Origin: Hymenobacter aranciens
GTDB taxonomy: Bacteria; Bacteroidota; Bacteroidia; Cytophagales; Hymenobacteraceae
Direction: 5' to 3'
Length of the DNA stretch: 64,000 bases
Assembly (NCBI RefSeq): GCF_030580865.1
Contig: NZ_JAUQSY010000016.1
Span: 92,081 to 156,080 of the forward strand
Part shown: positions 45,286 to 53,063 of the stretch, piece by piece
Numbering within the stretch: position 1 is the stretch's first letter
Layout of the letters: each line of letters opens with the position of its first letter
Notes under the pieces: model-generated
Database searches by the model: none
The model's input: the letters and a program-made list of their open reading frames with translations, nothing else
What the model was told of the DNA's origin: nothing
Translations under genes and position numbers: made by a program

Positions 45286-45393
45286 CCCCACCCCCCTGGC
45301 CCCCTCCCCTTCGGGAGAGGGGGAGCATCTACTGCCTGTTCTGGCATCGTCAGGCTCCCCCTCTCCCGAAGGGGAGGGGGCCGGGGGGTGGGG
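45286..45393. repeat. GC-rich inverted repeat, family CCCCTTCGGG copy 2
   Basis: Arms at 45286-45326 and 45354-45393 differ by one indel. The core of the arm and the loop-side TCGTCAGG are identical to the element at 38286-38390. It starts one base after the stop of the ATPase gene and lies before the permease gene. Confidence 0.9.
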
Positions 45394-45431
45394 TGAACCG
45401 GCTGCAAACTCTCACTTCAAATTCCTGCATC

Positions 45432-48400
45432 ATGTTCTTACCCATATTTCTCTTCGAATTAAAATACCGCATCCGCCGCCCGGCTACGTGGATATACTTC
45501 ATCCTCATGACGCTCATGGCGGGCCTGCTCACGGCCGCCGCCGGCGGCATCTTTGGCTCCGGCGTCAACGTCAGCCTGGGCGGCGACGGCGGCCGGGTGT
45601 TCATCAACTCGCCGCACTCCACCGCCGGCACGCTCATGGCCCTGAGCATGTTCGGCATGCTCATCACCTCGGCCGTGATGGGCAACCCCGTGTACCGCGA
45701 CTTTGAGCACCGCACCTACTCGCTGTTCTACACCACGCCCATCACCAAGGCGGGCTACCTGGGCGGGCGCTTCTGGGGCTCGTTCGTTATTTGCGCTTTG
45801 ATATTCAGCGGGCTCATGCTGGGCAGCTGGATTGGCGCGCTGCTGCCGGGCGTGGAGGCCGACAAGGTCGGGCCCTTCCACCTCAGCTCTTACCTCTGGC
45901 CCTTCGTGCTGCTGGTGCTGCCCAACCTGCTGCTGACGGGCGCCATCTTTTTCACCCTGGCCACGCTCACGCGCAACGTGTTGAGCATCTACATCGGCTC
46001 GGTGCTGCTGCTGATGCTCTCGCTGATGTCGCAGTCCTTTATCCGCGACCTCGACAGTGAGACGCTGGCCTCGGCCATCGACGGCTTTGGCCGGGCGGCC
46101 TTTACTTACACGGCGCGCTACTGGACGGCCGCCGAAAAGAACACCCGCCTGCTGCCGCTCAGCCACTATCTGGTGCTGAACCGCGCCGTGTGGCTGGCCT
46201 TCGCGCTCGGGCTGCTGGCCTTCTGCTACGCCCGCTTCCGCTTCTCGGCCTTCGCCGCCGATAAGGCGCCTTCGAAAGCCAAGCGCGCCGAAGCCGCGCT
46301 TGACCTGCCCACCGCCGTGGCCGGCATGGGCGGCCGGCTGGTGCTGCCCCGCGTCAGCCAGCTCTTCAGCGGCGCCATGAGCGGCCGGCAGTGGTGGAGC
46401 CTCACTAAGCTGGAGTTTCGCAGCATCGTGCGCAGCGTGTACTTCGCGGCCATCGTGGGCGCGGGCGTCATCTTCACGCTCACCGTGGGCTGGCAGGTGG
46501 GCAAGATGTACGACACCGAAACCTACCCCGTCACCAACGAAATGGTGGGCGTGCTGAGCGGCAACTTCTCGCTCTTCATCCTCATTATCATCACCTACTA
46601 CTCGGGCGAGCTGGTGTGGCGCGAGCGCGACGCCGGCGTGGCCCAGATTACCGACGCCCTGCCCGTGCCCAACTGGGTGCCCTTCCTGAGCAAGCTCACC
46701 GCCCTGGGCCTCATTCAGGTGGTGCTGCTGGCCGTGGTGATGGCCTGCGGCCTGCTGCTGCAAACCGTGAAAGGCTACTTCCACTACGAGCCGGGCCTGT
46801 ACCTGGAATCCCTGTTCGTGGTGCAGCTGCCTGATTTTCTGCTCATCTGCGTGCTGGCTATGCTGGTGCAGGTGCTGGTAAACAACAAGTACCTCGGCCA
46901 CTTCGTGATGGTGGTGTACTACCTCTCGAACATTTTCAAAAGCCAGCTCGGCCTCACCCACAAGCTGCTCGACTACGGCGGCGACCCGGGCGTGAGCTAC
47001 TCCGATATCAACGGTTACGGGCATTTCCTGTGGGGCTTCGGCTGGTTTAAGCTCTACTGGGCGGCGGGCGCCGTGCTGCTGGCCCTGGTAGCTAACCTTC
47101 TCTGGCAGCGCGGCACCGAAGCCCGCTTCAGCGGCCGCCTCACCGAGGCCCGCCGCCGCTGGGGCCGCCCGGCCTGGACGGCCCTGGCCCTGGGTGGCCT
47201 CACGATGCTCGTTACCGGCAGCTTTATTTTCTACAACACCAACGTGCAGAACGAGTACGTAACGCCCAAGGTGCAGGAAAAACGCCAGCTGGCCTACGAG
47301 CAGCAGTACCGCCGCCTCAAGGACGTGGCCCAGCCGCGCATCACCGAAGTCAACCTCAAAGCCGACATCTACCCCGAAACCCGGGGCGTGCACCTCGCCG
47401 GCTACTACTGGCTGAAAAACAAGCACGCCCGCCCGCTCGATTCCATCGTGGTGGTGTTTGCCGCCGCGCCCCGCGTGCGCCAGCTGGCGCTGGGCCGCCC
47501 GGCCACGCTGGTTATCAACGATACCACCTCGCACCTGCGTCTCTACCGGCTGGCCCAGCCCCTGGCCGCCGGCGACTCCCTGCGCCTCGACCTGGTGCTC
47601 GACTACCGCGAGCAGGGCTTCCCCAATTCCGGCTCCAACACCGACATCGTGCAGAACGGCACGTTCTTCAACTCGCAATACCTGCCCGGCATCGGCTACA
47701 ACGAGGGCGGCGAGCTCGGCGACGATGACGTGCGCAAGCGCAACAAGCTCAAGCCTAAAGACCGCGCCCGCCCCGCCACCGATATGGCCGCCCGCCAGAA
47801 CATGGGCTTGAGCCAGGACGCCGACTGGATTCGCTTCGAGGCCGTGGTGAGCACCAGCCCCGACCAGACGGCCATCGCCCCCGGCCGCCTCCTGAAAACG
47901 TGGACCTCCAACGACCGCCGCTACTTCCACTACAAGATGGAGCAGCCCATGCTCAACTTCTACACCTTCCTCTCGGGTCGGTACGAAGTATATAAGGATG
48001 CCTGGACCGACACCGCCGGCCACCGCACGGTGCCCATCGAAATCTACTACCAGAAGGGCCACGAGTATAACCTCAAGCGCATGGCTGAGGCCGTGAAGGC
48101 GTCGTTCGAATACTACACCGCCAATTTCAGCCCCTACCAGCACTCGCAGGTGCGCATCGTGGAGTTTCCGAAATACGCAAGCTTTGCCCAGAGCTTCGCG
48201 GGCACCATTCCCTTCTCCGAGAGCATCGGCTTCATTGCCAAGGTCAACCCCGACGACCCCGAGGATGTGGACTACCCCTTCTACGTGACGGCCCACGAGA
48301 TGGCGCACCAGTGGTGGGGCCACCAGATTGCCGGCGCCAACGTGCAGGGCGAGACGATGCTCGTCGAAACCATGGCCCAGTACTCAGCCCTGATGGTGAT

Positions 48401-49079
48401 GAAGCAGCGCTACGGCGCCAACAACATGGGCAAGTTCCTGAAATATGAGATGAACAGCTACCTCAGCGGCCGCGCTTTCGAGCGCAAAAAGGAGGTGCCG
48501 CTGGTGAAGGTTGAAAACCAGGGCTACATCCACTACCGCAAGGGTTCGGGCGTGATGTACGCCCTGCAGGACTACATCGGCGAGGCCAACGTCAATAAAG
48601 CCCTCCACAATTTCCTGCAAAAGCACGCCTACGAAACCGCGCCCTACAGCACCGCCCCGCAGCTGGTGCAGGAGTTCCGGGCCGTCACGCCCGACTCGTT
48701 GCAAGGCCTCGTCACTGACCTTTTCGACCGCATCACGCTCTACGAAAACCGCCTCACCGACGCCACCGCCAAGAAATTGCCCAACGGCCAGTACCAGGTC
48801 AGCCTCACCATCGAGAGCAAGAAGCTGGTGGCCGACAGCCTCGGCACCGAGCGCCCCGCGCCGCTCAACGACTACCTGCCCCTGGCCATCTTCCCCGAGC
48901 AGCCCGACGGCCAGCAGAAGCTGGTAGCCCCGCTGCTGCTCACCAAGCGCCGCCTGCACGCCGGCACCAACAAGCTGCAATTCGTGGTGCCCAGGCTGCC
49001 CGAGCGGGCGGCCATCGACCCGTATAACGAGCTGGTAGACCGCGTGCTGGCCGACAACAGCAAGAAGGTGAGCTTGTAA
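45432..49079 (+). CDS. ABC transporter permease fused to M1-family aminopeptidase
   Basis: ATG at 45432 gives 1215 residues. The first half (about residues 1-600) has some 12 transmembrane helices in two six-helix blocks, separated by a soluble stretch near residue 290-320. The second half is an M1 metallopeptidase with zinc motif HEMAHQWWGHQ at His955 and the distal Glu in MLVETMAQYSAL. Conservation of these residues implies an active aminopeptidase facing the outside (inference). Such fusions occur in Bacteroidetes. The pair with the upstream ATPase could export and process, or import, peptides. Confidence 0.92.
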   Translation: MFLPIFLFELKYRIRRPATWIYFILMTLMAGLLTAAAGGIFGSGVNVSLGGDGGRVFINSPHSTAGTLMALSMFGMLITSAVMGNPVYRDFEHRTYSLFYTTPITKAGYLGGRFWGSFVICALIFSGLMLGSWIGALLPGVEADKVGPFHLSSYLWPFVLLVLPNLLLTGAIFFTLATLTRNVLSIYIGSVLLLMLSLMSQSFIRDLDSETLASAIDGFGRAAFTYTARYWTAAEKNTRLLPLSHYLVLNRAVWLAFALGLLAFCYARFRFSAFAADKAPSKAKRAEAALDLPTAVAGMGGRLVLPRVSQLFSGAMSGRQWWSLTKLEFRSIVRSVYFAAIVGAGVIFTLTVGWQVGKMYDTETYPVTNEMVGVLSGNFSLFILIIITYYSGELVWRERDAGVAQITDALPVPNWVPFLSKLTALGLIQVVLLAVVMACGLLLQTVKGYFHYEPGLYLESLFVVQLPDFLLICVLAMLVQVLVNNKYLGHFVMVVYYLSNIFKSQLGLTHKLLDYGGDPGVSYSDINGYGHFLWGFGWFKLYWAAGAVLLALVANLLWQRGTEARFSGRLTEARRRWGRPAWTALALGGLTMLVTGSFIFYNTNVQNEYVTPKVQEKRQLAYEQQYRRLKDVAQPRITEVNLKADIYPETRGVHLAGYYWLKNKHARPLDSIVVVFAAAPRVRQLALGRPATLVINDTTSHLRLYRLAQPLAAGDSLRLDLVLDYREQGFPNSGSNTDIVQNGTFFNSQYLPGIGYNEGGELGDDDVRKRNKLKPKDRARPATDMAARQNMGLSQDADWIRFEAVVSTSPDQTAIAPGRLLKTWTSNDRRYFHYKMEQPMLNFYTFLSGRYEVYKDAWTDTAGHRTVPIEIYYQKGHEYNLKRMAEAVKASFEYYTANFSPYQHSQVRIVEFPKYASFAQSFAGTIPFSESIGFIAKVNPDDPEDVDYPFYVTAHEMAHQWWGHQIAGANVQGETMLVETMAQYSALMVMKQRYGANNMGKFLKYEMNSYLSGRAFERKKEVPLVKVENQGYIHYRKGSGVMYALQDYIGEANVNKALHNFLQKHAYETAPYSTAPQLVQEFRAVTPDSLQGLVTDLFDRITLYENRLTDATAKKLPNGQYQVSLTIESKKLVADSLGTERPAPLNDYLPLAIFPEQPDGQQKLVAPLLLTKRRLHAGTNKLQFVVPRLPERAAIDPYNELVDRVLADNSKKVSL

Positions 49080-49086
49080 AAGAACA

Positions 49087-49252
49087 AAGTGGTAGTACGA
49101 ACCAAAGGTCGGCGGAGCCAATTCCCCGCAGGGGTTCGTACTACCACTTTGCCGTTAGCACCATTAGCTAGCAGTTATAACAACGTCTAAGCGGTAGTAC
49201 GAACCCCTGCGGGGAATTGGCTCCGCCGACCTTTGGTTCGTACTACCGCTTC
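49087..49252. repeat. Pair of inverted palindromic elements
   Basis: Two units of about 63 bp (49087-49149 and 49189-49252) are near-exact reverse complements of each other. Each unit also has its own terminal inverted repeat (GGTAGTACGAACC with its complement). The gap between them is 39 bp. Confidence 0.92.
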
Positions 49253-49256
49253 GTTC

Positions 49257-49724
49257 TTACCGCCGCACCGAGCGCGAGGCCTTGCGCGACTGCTTGCGGG
49301 CGGTTTTCATGTACACTTTCAGGCTTTGGTTGCGCTTCACTTTGATGAAGTGAACCTTGGCCAGCGACACTTTGGTGCCGGCCTCACTGGGATTGAGGAT
49401 GATTTCCTCGTCTTCGAAACCGGCGAAGCTCACCGTGGCCACTTGCGGCCCACCATCCGCAAGCACCGCCAGCTGAAACTCGCCCTCGGCATTGGCCACC
49501 GCTAGTTGCTGCGTGCTCCGGAGCTTGACAACCGCCCCGGGCAGGATGCCCGCCGGGCTCACCACCTTGCCGCGAATGACCGTGGTGGCGGGAGCCGTAG
49601 GCTCGGTAGTAGCGGCAACCACGGGCGTGCTGCCGGCCAGCGCATGCCGGGCCTGCGCCAGCGGAGCGGCAAACAGGGTGGCCGTGAAAGCAGTAGTCAG
49701 GGTCAGGAGTACGAACTTGCGCAT
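49257..49724 (-). CDS. Small secreted regulatory-like domain protein with basic tail
   Basis: ATG at 49724 gives 155 residues with a signal peptide ending AQA. A carboxypeptidase-regulatory-like beta domain (IRGKVVSPAGILPGAVVKL) ends in VSFAGFEDEEIILNP. The C-terminus is strongly basic (IKVKRNQSLKVYMKTARKQ, then SRKASRSVRR). The same architecture is found in the gene at 50555-51010, with the sequence KVKRxQSLKxYMKTA conserved, so the tail is under selection. The function is unknown. Confidence 0.75.
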   Translation of the reverse strand: MRKFVLLTLTTAFTATLFAAPLAQARHALAGSTPVVAATTEPTAPATTVIRGKVVSPAGILPGAVVKLRSTQQLAVANAEGEFQLAVLADGGPQVATVSFAGFEDEEIILNPSEAGTKVSLAKVHFIKVKRNQSLKVYMKTARKQSRKASRSVRR

Positions 49725-49865
49725 AAAAGAGGGGCGTAAAAGCGGCGGTGTGTTTTGATGATACAAACCTAGCTTTAGCTCCCGGGCGCTATGCTTTTCT
49801 TCGTTCAAGTCCAGCCCCGGCCCGGCCAATGGCGACTTTATGCCCGGCGAAGGAACGCCGCAAAA

Positions 49866-49891
49866 AGCCCCGGCCGTAGCGGGCCGGGGCT
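49866..49891 (-). terminator. Intrinsic terminator after the 49967-50395 gene
   Basis: A 10-bp stem (AGCCCCGGCC with its complement) has a 6-nt loop and is followed on the minus strand by a T run. Confidence 0.75.
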
Positions 49892-49899
49892 GAGTAGTA

Positions 49900-49960
49900 G
49901 CGCGGACTTTGTAGTCCGCGAGTGGAAACGCTTGCTTTTGCGGACTACAGAGTCCGCGCT
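49900..49960. repeat. Palindromic element, copy B
   Basis: Inverted arms surround a 16-nt loop. The left arm 49900-49923 is an exact reverse complement of 21215-21238 in copy A. It lies between the terminator and the stop of the next gene. Confidence 0.85.
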
Positions 49961-49966
49961 ATTGTG

Positions 49967-50395
49967 CTACTTCGTAACGCGCTGCACCCGTTGCTTCAGC
50001 AGTTCGTAGGGCGTGCGCAGGTTGGTGCCCAGGTGGGCGGGCGCTACGGGAGCGGGGCGCAACAGCTGCAGCGTCGGGGCGGGCGCGTTGGCATCCAGGG
50101 TCAGCACTTCGGCTTCGAGGCCGGCGTAGGCGCAGGTTACTTCTACCTGGCTCAGGCCTTCGGGCAGGGGCAGGGCAAACTGCCCGTTGGCATCGGCTAC
50201 GGCGATGGTGCGGGTGTGGGCCAGCCACACGGTGGCGCCGGGCAGGGCCCCCTGCGGCCCGCGCACCGTGCCGAAGAACACCCGTCCGGGCGCGGCCGTA
50301 AGCAGGGTATCGGTGGGAGCAGTGGGCGGGGTGGCGCGGCCGGGCAGCGAGCAAAACGACAGACCGAGGAGCAGAAAGAAGGTGGTAGTTTTCAT
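49967..50395 (-). CDS. Small secreted regulatory-like domain protein
   Basis: ATG at 50395 gives 142 residues with a signal peptide (MKTTTFFLLLGLSFCSLPGRA). One carboxypeptidase-regulatory-like domain (GRVFFGTVRGPQGALPGATVWL, then VTCAYAGLEAEVLTL) is visible. It lacks the basic KVKR tail of the two flanking genes but ends in LKQRVQRVTK. It lies between the two paralogues and may belong to the same group. No function is known. Confidence 0.7.
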   Translation of the reverse strand: MKTTTFFLLLGLSFCSLPGRATPPTAPTDTLLTAAPGRVFFGTVRGPQGALPGATVWLAHTRTIAVADANGQFALPLPEGLSQVEVTCAYAGLEAEVLTLDANAPAPTLQLLRPAPVAPAHLGTNLRTPYELLKQRVQRVTK

Positions 50396-50450
50396 GGGAA
50401 ATGGTACCATTGAGAGAATGGAGTAGATTGTTCTGCCCCCTTTGATGCAG

Positions 50451-50478
50451 AAAACCCCGAGGCCGTTGCCCCGGGGCT
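50451..50478 (-). terminator. Intrinsic terminator after the 50555-51010 gene
   Basis: A GC-rich stem (CCCCGAGG against CCGGGG, imperfect) is followed on the minus strand by TTTTC. Confidence 0.6.
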
Positions 50479-50554
50479 TTACTAAAAGTCATGAGTTATG
50501 CTACCTGTAAGCACCAGCTCAAAACGCATACTTAATTAACGCATAACTCACTGT

Positions 50555-51010
50555 CTATTTCAACGCCCGCGACTCGCGCCGGGCCTGCTTGTGGGCAGTT
50601 TTCATGTAGGCTTTCAGGCTTTGCTTGCGCTTCACCTTGATGGGGTGGGCCGTGGTGAGCCGCAGGGTGGCATCCTGGGTGTTGGGGTCGATGGTGATTT
50701 CCTCATCCTCGAAGCCGGCGAAGCTAACGATGGCCGGCAGCGGCGCCCCGGCCGGCACGTTGAGCAAAAACATGCCGTTGGAATTGGTGATGGCCGAATG
50801 GGTGCCACCCTTGAGGGCGACGATGGCGCCGGGCAGCGGCCCCTCGGGCCCCACAATCTGCCCACGCAGGGAGATGGTATGCCCATCGGCGGCTTTGGCG
50901 TGGGAGCGGGCGGGGGTGGGGATGGTATGAGTATTGGGCTGGGCCAGGACCGCTGTGGTCAGGCCGAAGCTGAGCAGGACAGCCCCCAGAAGAGTCGAAG
51001 TGTGCAACAT
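50555..51010 (-). CDS. Small secreted regulatory-like domain protein with basic tail
   Basis: ATG at 51010 gives 151 residues, with signal peptide ending VLAQ. The beta domain (LRGQIVGPEGPLPGAIVAL, VSFAGFEDEEITIDP) and the basic tail (IKVKRKQSLKAYMKTAHKQ) match the gene at 49257-49724, so the two are paralogues. They are not tandem, being separated by a third small secreted gene and a repeat. The function is unknown. Confidence 0.75.
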   Translation of the reverse strand: MLHTSTLLGAVLLSFGLTTAVLAQPNTHTIPTPARSHAKAADGHTISLRGQIVGPEGPLPGAIVALKGGTHSAITNSNGMFLLNVPAGAPLPAIVSFAGFEDEEITIDPNTQDATLRLTTAHPIKVKRKQSLKAYMKTAHKQARRESRALK

Positions 51011-51074
51011 AGCGGTAGGAGAAAAGGACGAATAACTGCGGGCCCGCCGACCAGCCCAGAATGGAATACGAAAA

Positions 51075-51101
51075 AGCCCCGGAACGGGTGGTTCCGGGGC
51101 T
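51075..51101 (-). terminator. Intrinsic terminator after the membrane-protein gene
   Basis: An 11-bp perfect stem (AGCCCCGGAAC) has a 5-nt loop and is followed on the minus strand by a T run. Confidence 0.85.
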
Positions 51102-51154
51102 GGCTTAACGGGGAAAGGCAAACAAAAGTGCCGCTGCCGGGCGTTATGAAACGG

Positions 51155-51529
51155 CTACGCGCTGGCTTCGGCCGGGGTGCTATCGGCGGGGCGGGGGCGG
51201 CCCCAGGCGGCACTGCAGCGGTCGCGCATCTGCTGGCGGAATTTCTCTTTTTCCTCGGTGCTGAGCTTGCTCATGCGCTCGGCCATGTGCTGCTTCATCT
51301 TGTAGTGGCGGGCCCACTCGCGCTTGTTGCCGCCGGGCTTGAAGCCGAACAGCAGGCGCCCCAGCAGCAGCAGCCCGTAGGCCTGGAGCAGGTTGATTTG
51401 GGGCAGCTTGAAGAGGTCCGGCATCAGCCAGTTCCACAAATACATGGTGCCGAAGCCCAGCGCGGCAATGAATAAGGCGGCGAAGAAAGCGAAGCGAAGG
51501 CCGCGCAGCAGCCAGAATTTACGGTTCAT
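51155..51529 (-). CDS. Small membrane protein downstream of ECF sigma factor
   Basis: ATG at 51529 gives 124 residues. Two hydrophobic helices (about residues 10-33 and 44-62) are followed by a charged, helical C-terminal part (NKREWARHYKMKQHMAERMSKLSTEEKEKF). It is the next gene after the sigma factor on the same strand, with repeats between. Position makes a regulatory partner of the sigma factor possible, but it lacks a recognisable anti-sigma domain. Confidence 0.7.
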   Translation of the reverse strand: MNRKFWLLRGLRFAFFAALFIAALGFGTMYLWNWLMPDLFKLPQINLLQAYGLLLLGRLLFGFKPGGNKREWARHYKMKQHMAERMSKLSTEEKEKFRQQMRDRCSAAWGRPRPADSTPAEASA

Positions 51530-51610
51530 GATAAAGGATAAAAATCGGGGTGGGAAGAAGAGACAAATAAAGGAAGTACCTGCACTTGGCGCGGCTGGCT
51601 CTCGGCTTTT

Positions 51611-51749
51611 GGTGTTAGGTTTTTGGGTATTTGGTGTTAGGTTTTTGGGTATTTGGTGTTGGGTTTTTGGTCTTGGGATTCGTACGCTACCTAACACCTA
51701 ACACCTAACACCTAACACCTAACACCTAACACCTAACACCTAACACCTA
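51611..51749. repeat. Heptamer and 22-bp tandem repeats with complementary halves
   Basis: A 22-bp unit starting GGTGTTAGG recurs at 51611, 51633 and partly at 51655. The right part (51690-51749) is CCTAACA repeated eight times plus four bases. GGTGTTAGG on the left pairs with CCTAACACC on the right, so the region can fold. The last CCTA supplies the TAG stop of the sigma factor gene. Confidence 0.9.
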
Positions 51750-52316
51750 CTCCGTAAACAGCTCATCATACAATGTCTGCAACCTTTTTCTAAGGTGCTT
51801 CACCGCGTAATGCTTGCGCGAAATAAGCGTTTTGAGCGGTACCCCCGTTTCGGCCACCATGTCGTTGAAGGACTTATCCTCCAGCTCGTGCCACACGAAT
51901 ACCTCGCGCTGGTTGGCGGGCAGCTCAGCCAGGGCTTCGCTGAGGGCTTCCATGAGGGTTTCACGCAGCAGGCGGTTTTCGGGCGAGTCGGTGGCGGCGG
52001 GCAGCAGGTCGGCCAGCATAAGGCCCTCGCCGTCGTCGTTGGCCTCGGCGCTGCCGAAGGCTTCTTCGAGGCTCACGGGGCGCTTGCGGCGGTAGAGGTC
52101 GGTGATGCGGTTGCGGGCCACGCGGAAGAGCCAGGCCGCGGCCTGCTCCACGGGCTTGAGCAGGCGGTAGCTTTCGACGAGCTCGGCGAAGACGTCCTGC
52201 AGCAGGTCTTCGGCCTCGGCTTCGTCGGGGATGCGCCGGCGGATGAACTGCAGCAGCCGGGGCCGCTGCTGCCGCACGGCTTCGGCAATCTGACGGTCTT
52301 GCTGGGCCGTGCTCAT
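51747..52316 (-). CDS. ECF-type RNA polymerase sigma factor
   Basis: ATG at 52316 gives 189 residues (ATG 52352 would add a proline-rich leader). Sigma region 2 is seen in PDEAEAEDLLQDVFAELVESYR and AAAWLFRVARNRITDLYRRK, and region 4 in LPANQREVFVWHELEDKSFNDMVAETG and TLISRKHYAVKHLRKRLQ. It directs transcription to a set of promoters not visible here. No anti-sigma gene with a FecR-type domain is nearby. The stop codon lies in a heptamer repeat. Confidence 0.92.
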   Translation of the reverse strand: MSTAQQDRQIAEAVRQQRPRLLQFIRRRIPDEAEAEDLLQDVFAELVESYRLLKPVEQAAAWLFRVARNRITDLYRRKRPVSLEEAFGSAEANDDGEGLMLADLLPAATDSPENRLLRETLMEALSEALAELPANQREVFVWHELEDKSFNDMVAETGVPLKTLISRKHYAVKHLRKRLQTLYDELFTE

Positions 52317-52422
52317 CGGGGGCGTAAGGGGGTGGGGGAGGGACAGGGTCATTCGGAATTCCTAAACTGACTGCGCAGACGCGGAGATTCCCGGAATATT
52401 TTACCCGAAGTAACAACAAATA

Positions 52423-52451
52423 AAAAGCGGCCCCGTAGCGGGGCCGCTTTT
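52423..52451. terminator. Bidirectional intrinsic terminator after the ars operon
   Basis: A perfect 13-bp stem (AAAAGCGGCCCCG with its complement) has a 3-nt loop and A and T runs on either side. Confidence 0.9.
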
Positions 52452-52473
52452 GCTATATTTCTCGCAGCGGGCT

Positions 52474-52552
52474 GCTACTCTACCGCCAGCCGCCGCACCA
52501 CGGTGCCCGCGCTACTCACGATGCGCAGCGAGTACAGCAGCGCCAGCCATAC
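52474..52552 (-). pseudogene. Remnant of a T9SS C-terminal sorting domain
   Basis: On the minus strand a frame reads LLYSLRIVSSAGTVVRRLAVE then TAG. This has the form of a T9SS type A sorting end (compare GLYVLTVQTSAGSFVQKLVVE at the end of the 58810 gene). No start or body precedes it, because the acetyltransferase stop lies four bases upstream. It is best read as the leftover 3' end of a deleted secreted-protein gene. Confidence 0.45.
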
Positions 52553-52555
52553 TTA

Positions 52556-53050
52556 CTACACCGCCCCCACCACCGCACTGCGCCGCTCCAGCAGCACCGT
52601 GTTGCGCCACTCGCCGCGCAGCTGCCCGATGCGCTCGCGCCGGCCTACCGTACGGAAGCCCTCGGCGGCATGCAGGCGCAGGCTGGCGTCGTTGTTTTCG
52701 AAGATGCCGGCCTGCAAGGTCCAGAGGCCCTGCTGCTCGGAGGCCTCGACCAGGGCGGCCAGCAGCTGCCGGCCCACGCCCTGCCCCCGGGCGGCGGCGG
52801 CCACGTACACGCTCACCTCGGCCACGCCGGCATACACGCAACGGCCCGACACGGGCGTGAGGGCGGCCCAGCCCAGCACCTGGCCATCGGCTGCGGTGGC
52901 CACCAGGCGGCAGTGGGGCAGGTGGGCCTGGTCCCAGGCTTCCCAGGCGGGGGCGGTGGTTTCGAAGGTGGCCAGGCCGGTGGCAATGCCTTCTTCGTAG
53001 ATGGCGCGCACGGCGGGCCAGTGGGCGGGGAGCAGGGGTTGGATTTCCAT
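52556..53050 (-). CDS. arsN1: GNAT acetyltransferase, ArsN1-like (arsinothricin/phosphinothricin type)
   Basis: ATG at 53050 gives 164 residues. The GNAT fold is visible with the acetyl-CoA loop RGQGVGRQLL and the strand before it, EVSVYVAAAARG. The N-terminal phrase YEEGIATGLATFE is typical of the phosphinothricin/ArsN1 branch, which acetylates arsinothricin or phosphinothricin. Position as the last gene of an ars operon supports ArsN1. It starts 13 bp after the ACR3 stop. Confidence 0.8.
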   Translation of the reverse strand: MEIQPLLPAHWPAVRAIYEEGIATGLATFETTAPAWEAWDQAHLPHCRLVATAADGQVLGWAALTPVSGRCVYAGVAEVSVYVAAAARGQGVGRQLLAALVEASEQQGLWTLQAGIFENNDASLRLHAAEGFRTVGRRERIGQLRGEWRNTVLLERRSAVVGAV

Positions 53051-53063
53051 AAAGAGGAGAGAA

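Noticed and set aside
45459..48323. Open frame of 954 codons opposite the permease-peptidase gene
   Set aside because: The sense frame has full membrane and zinc-peptidase motifs. The antisense protein is low-complexity (Gly, Val, His, Ala) and has no recognisable domain.
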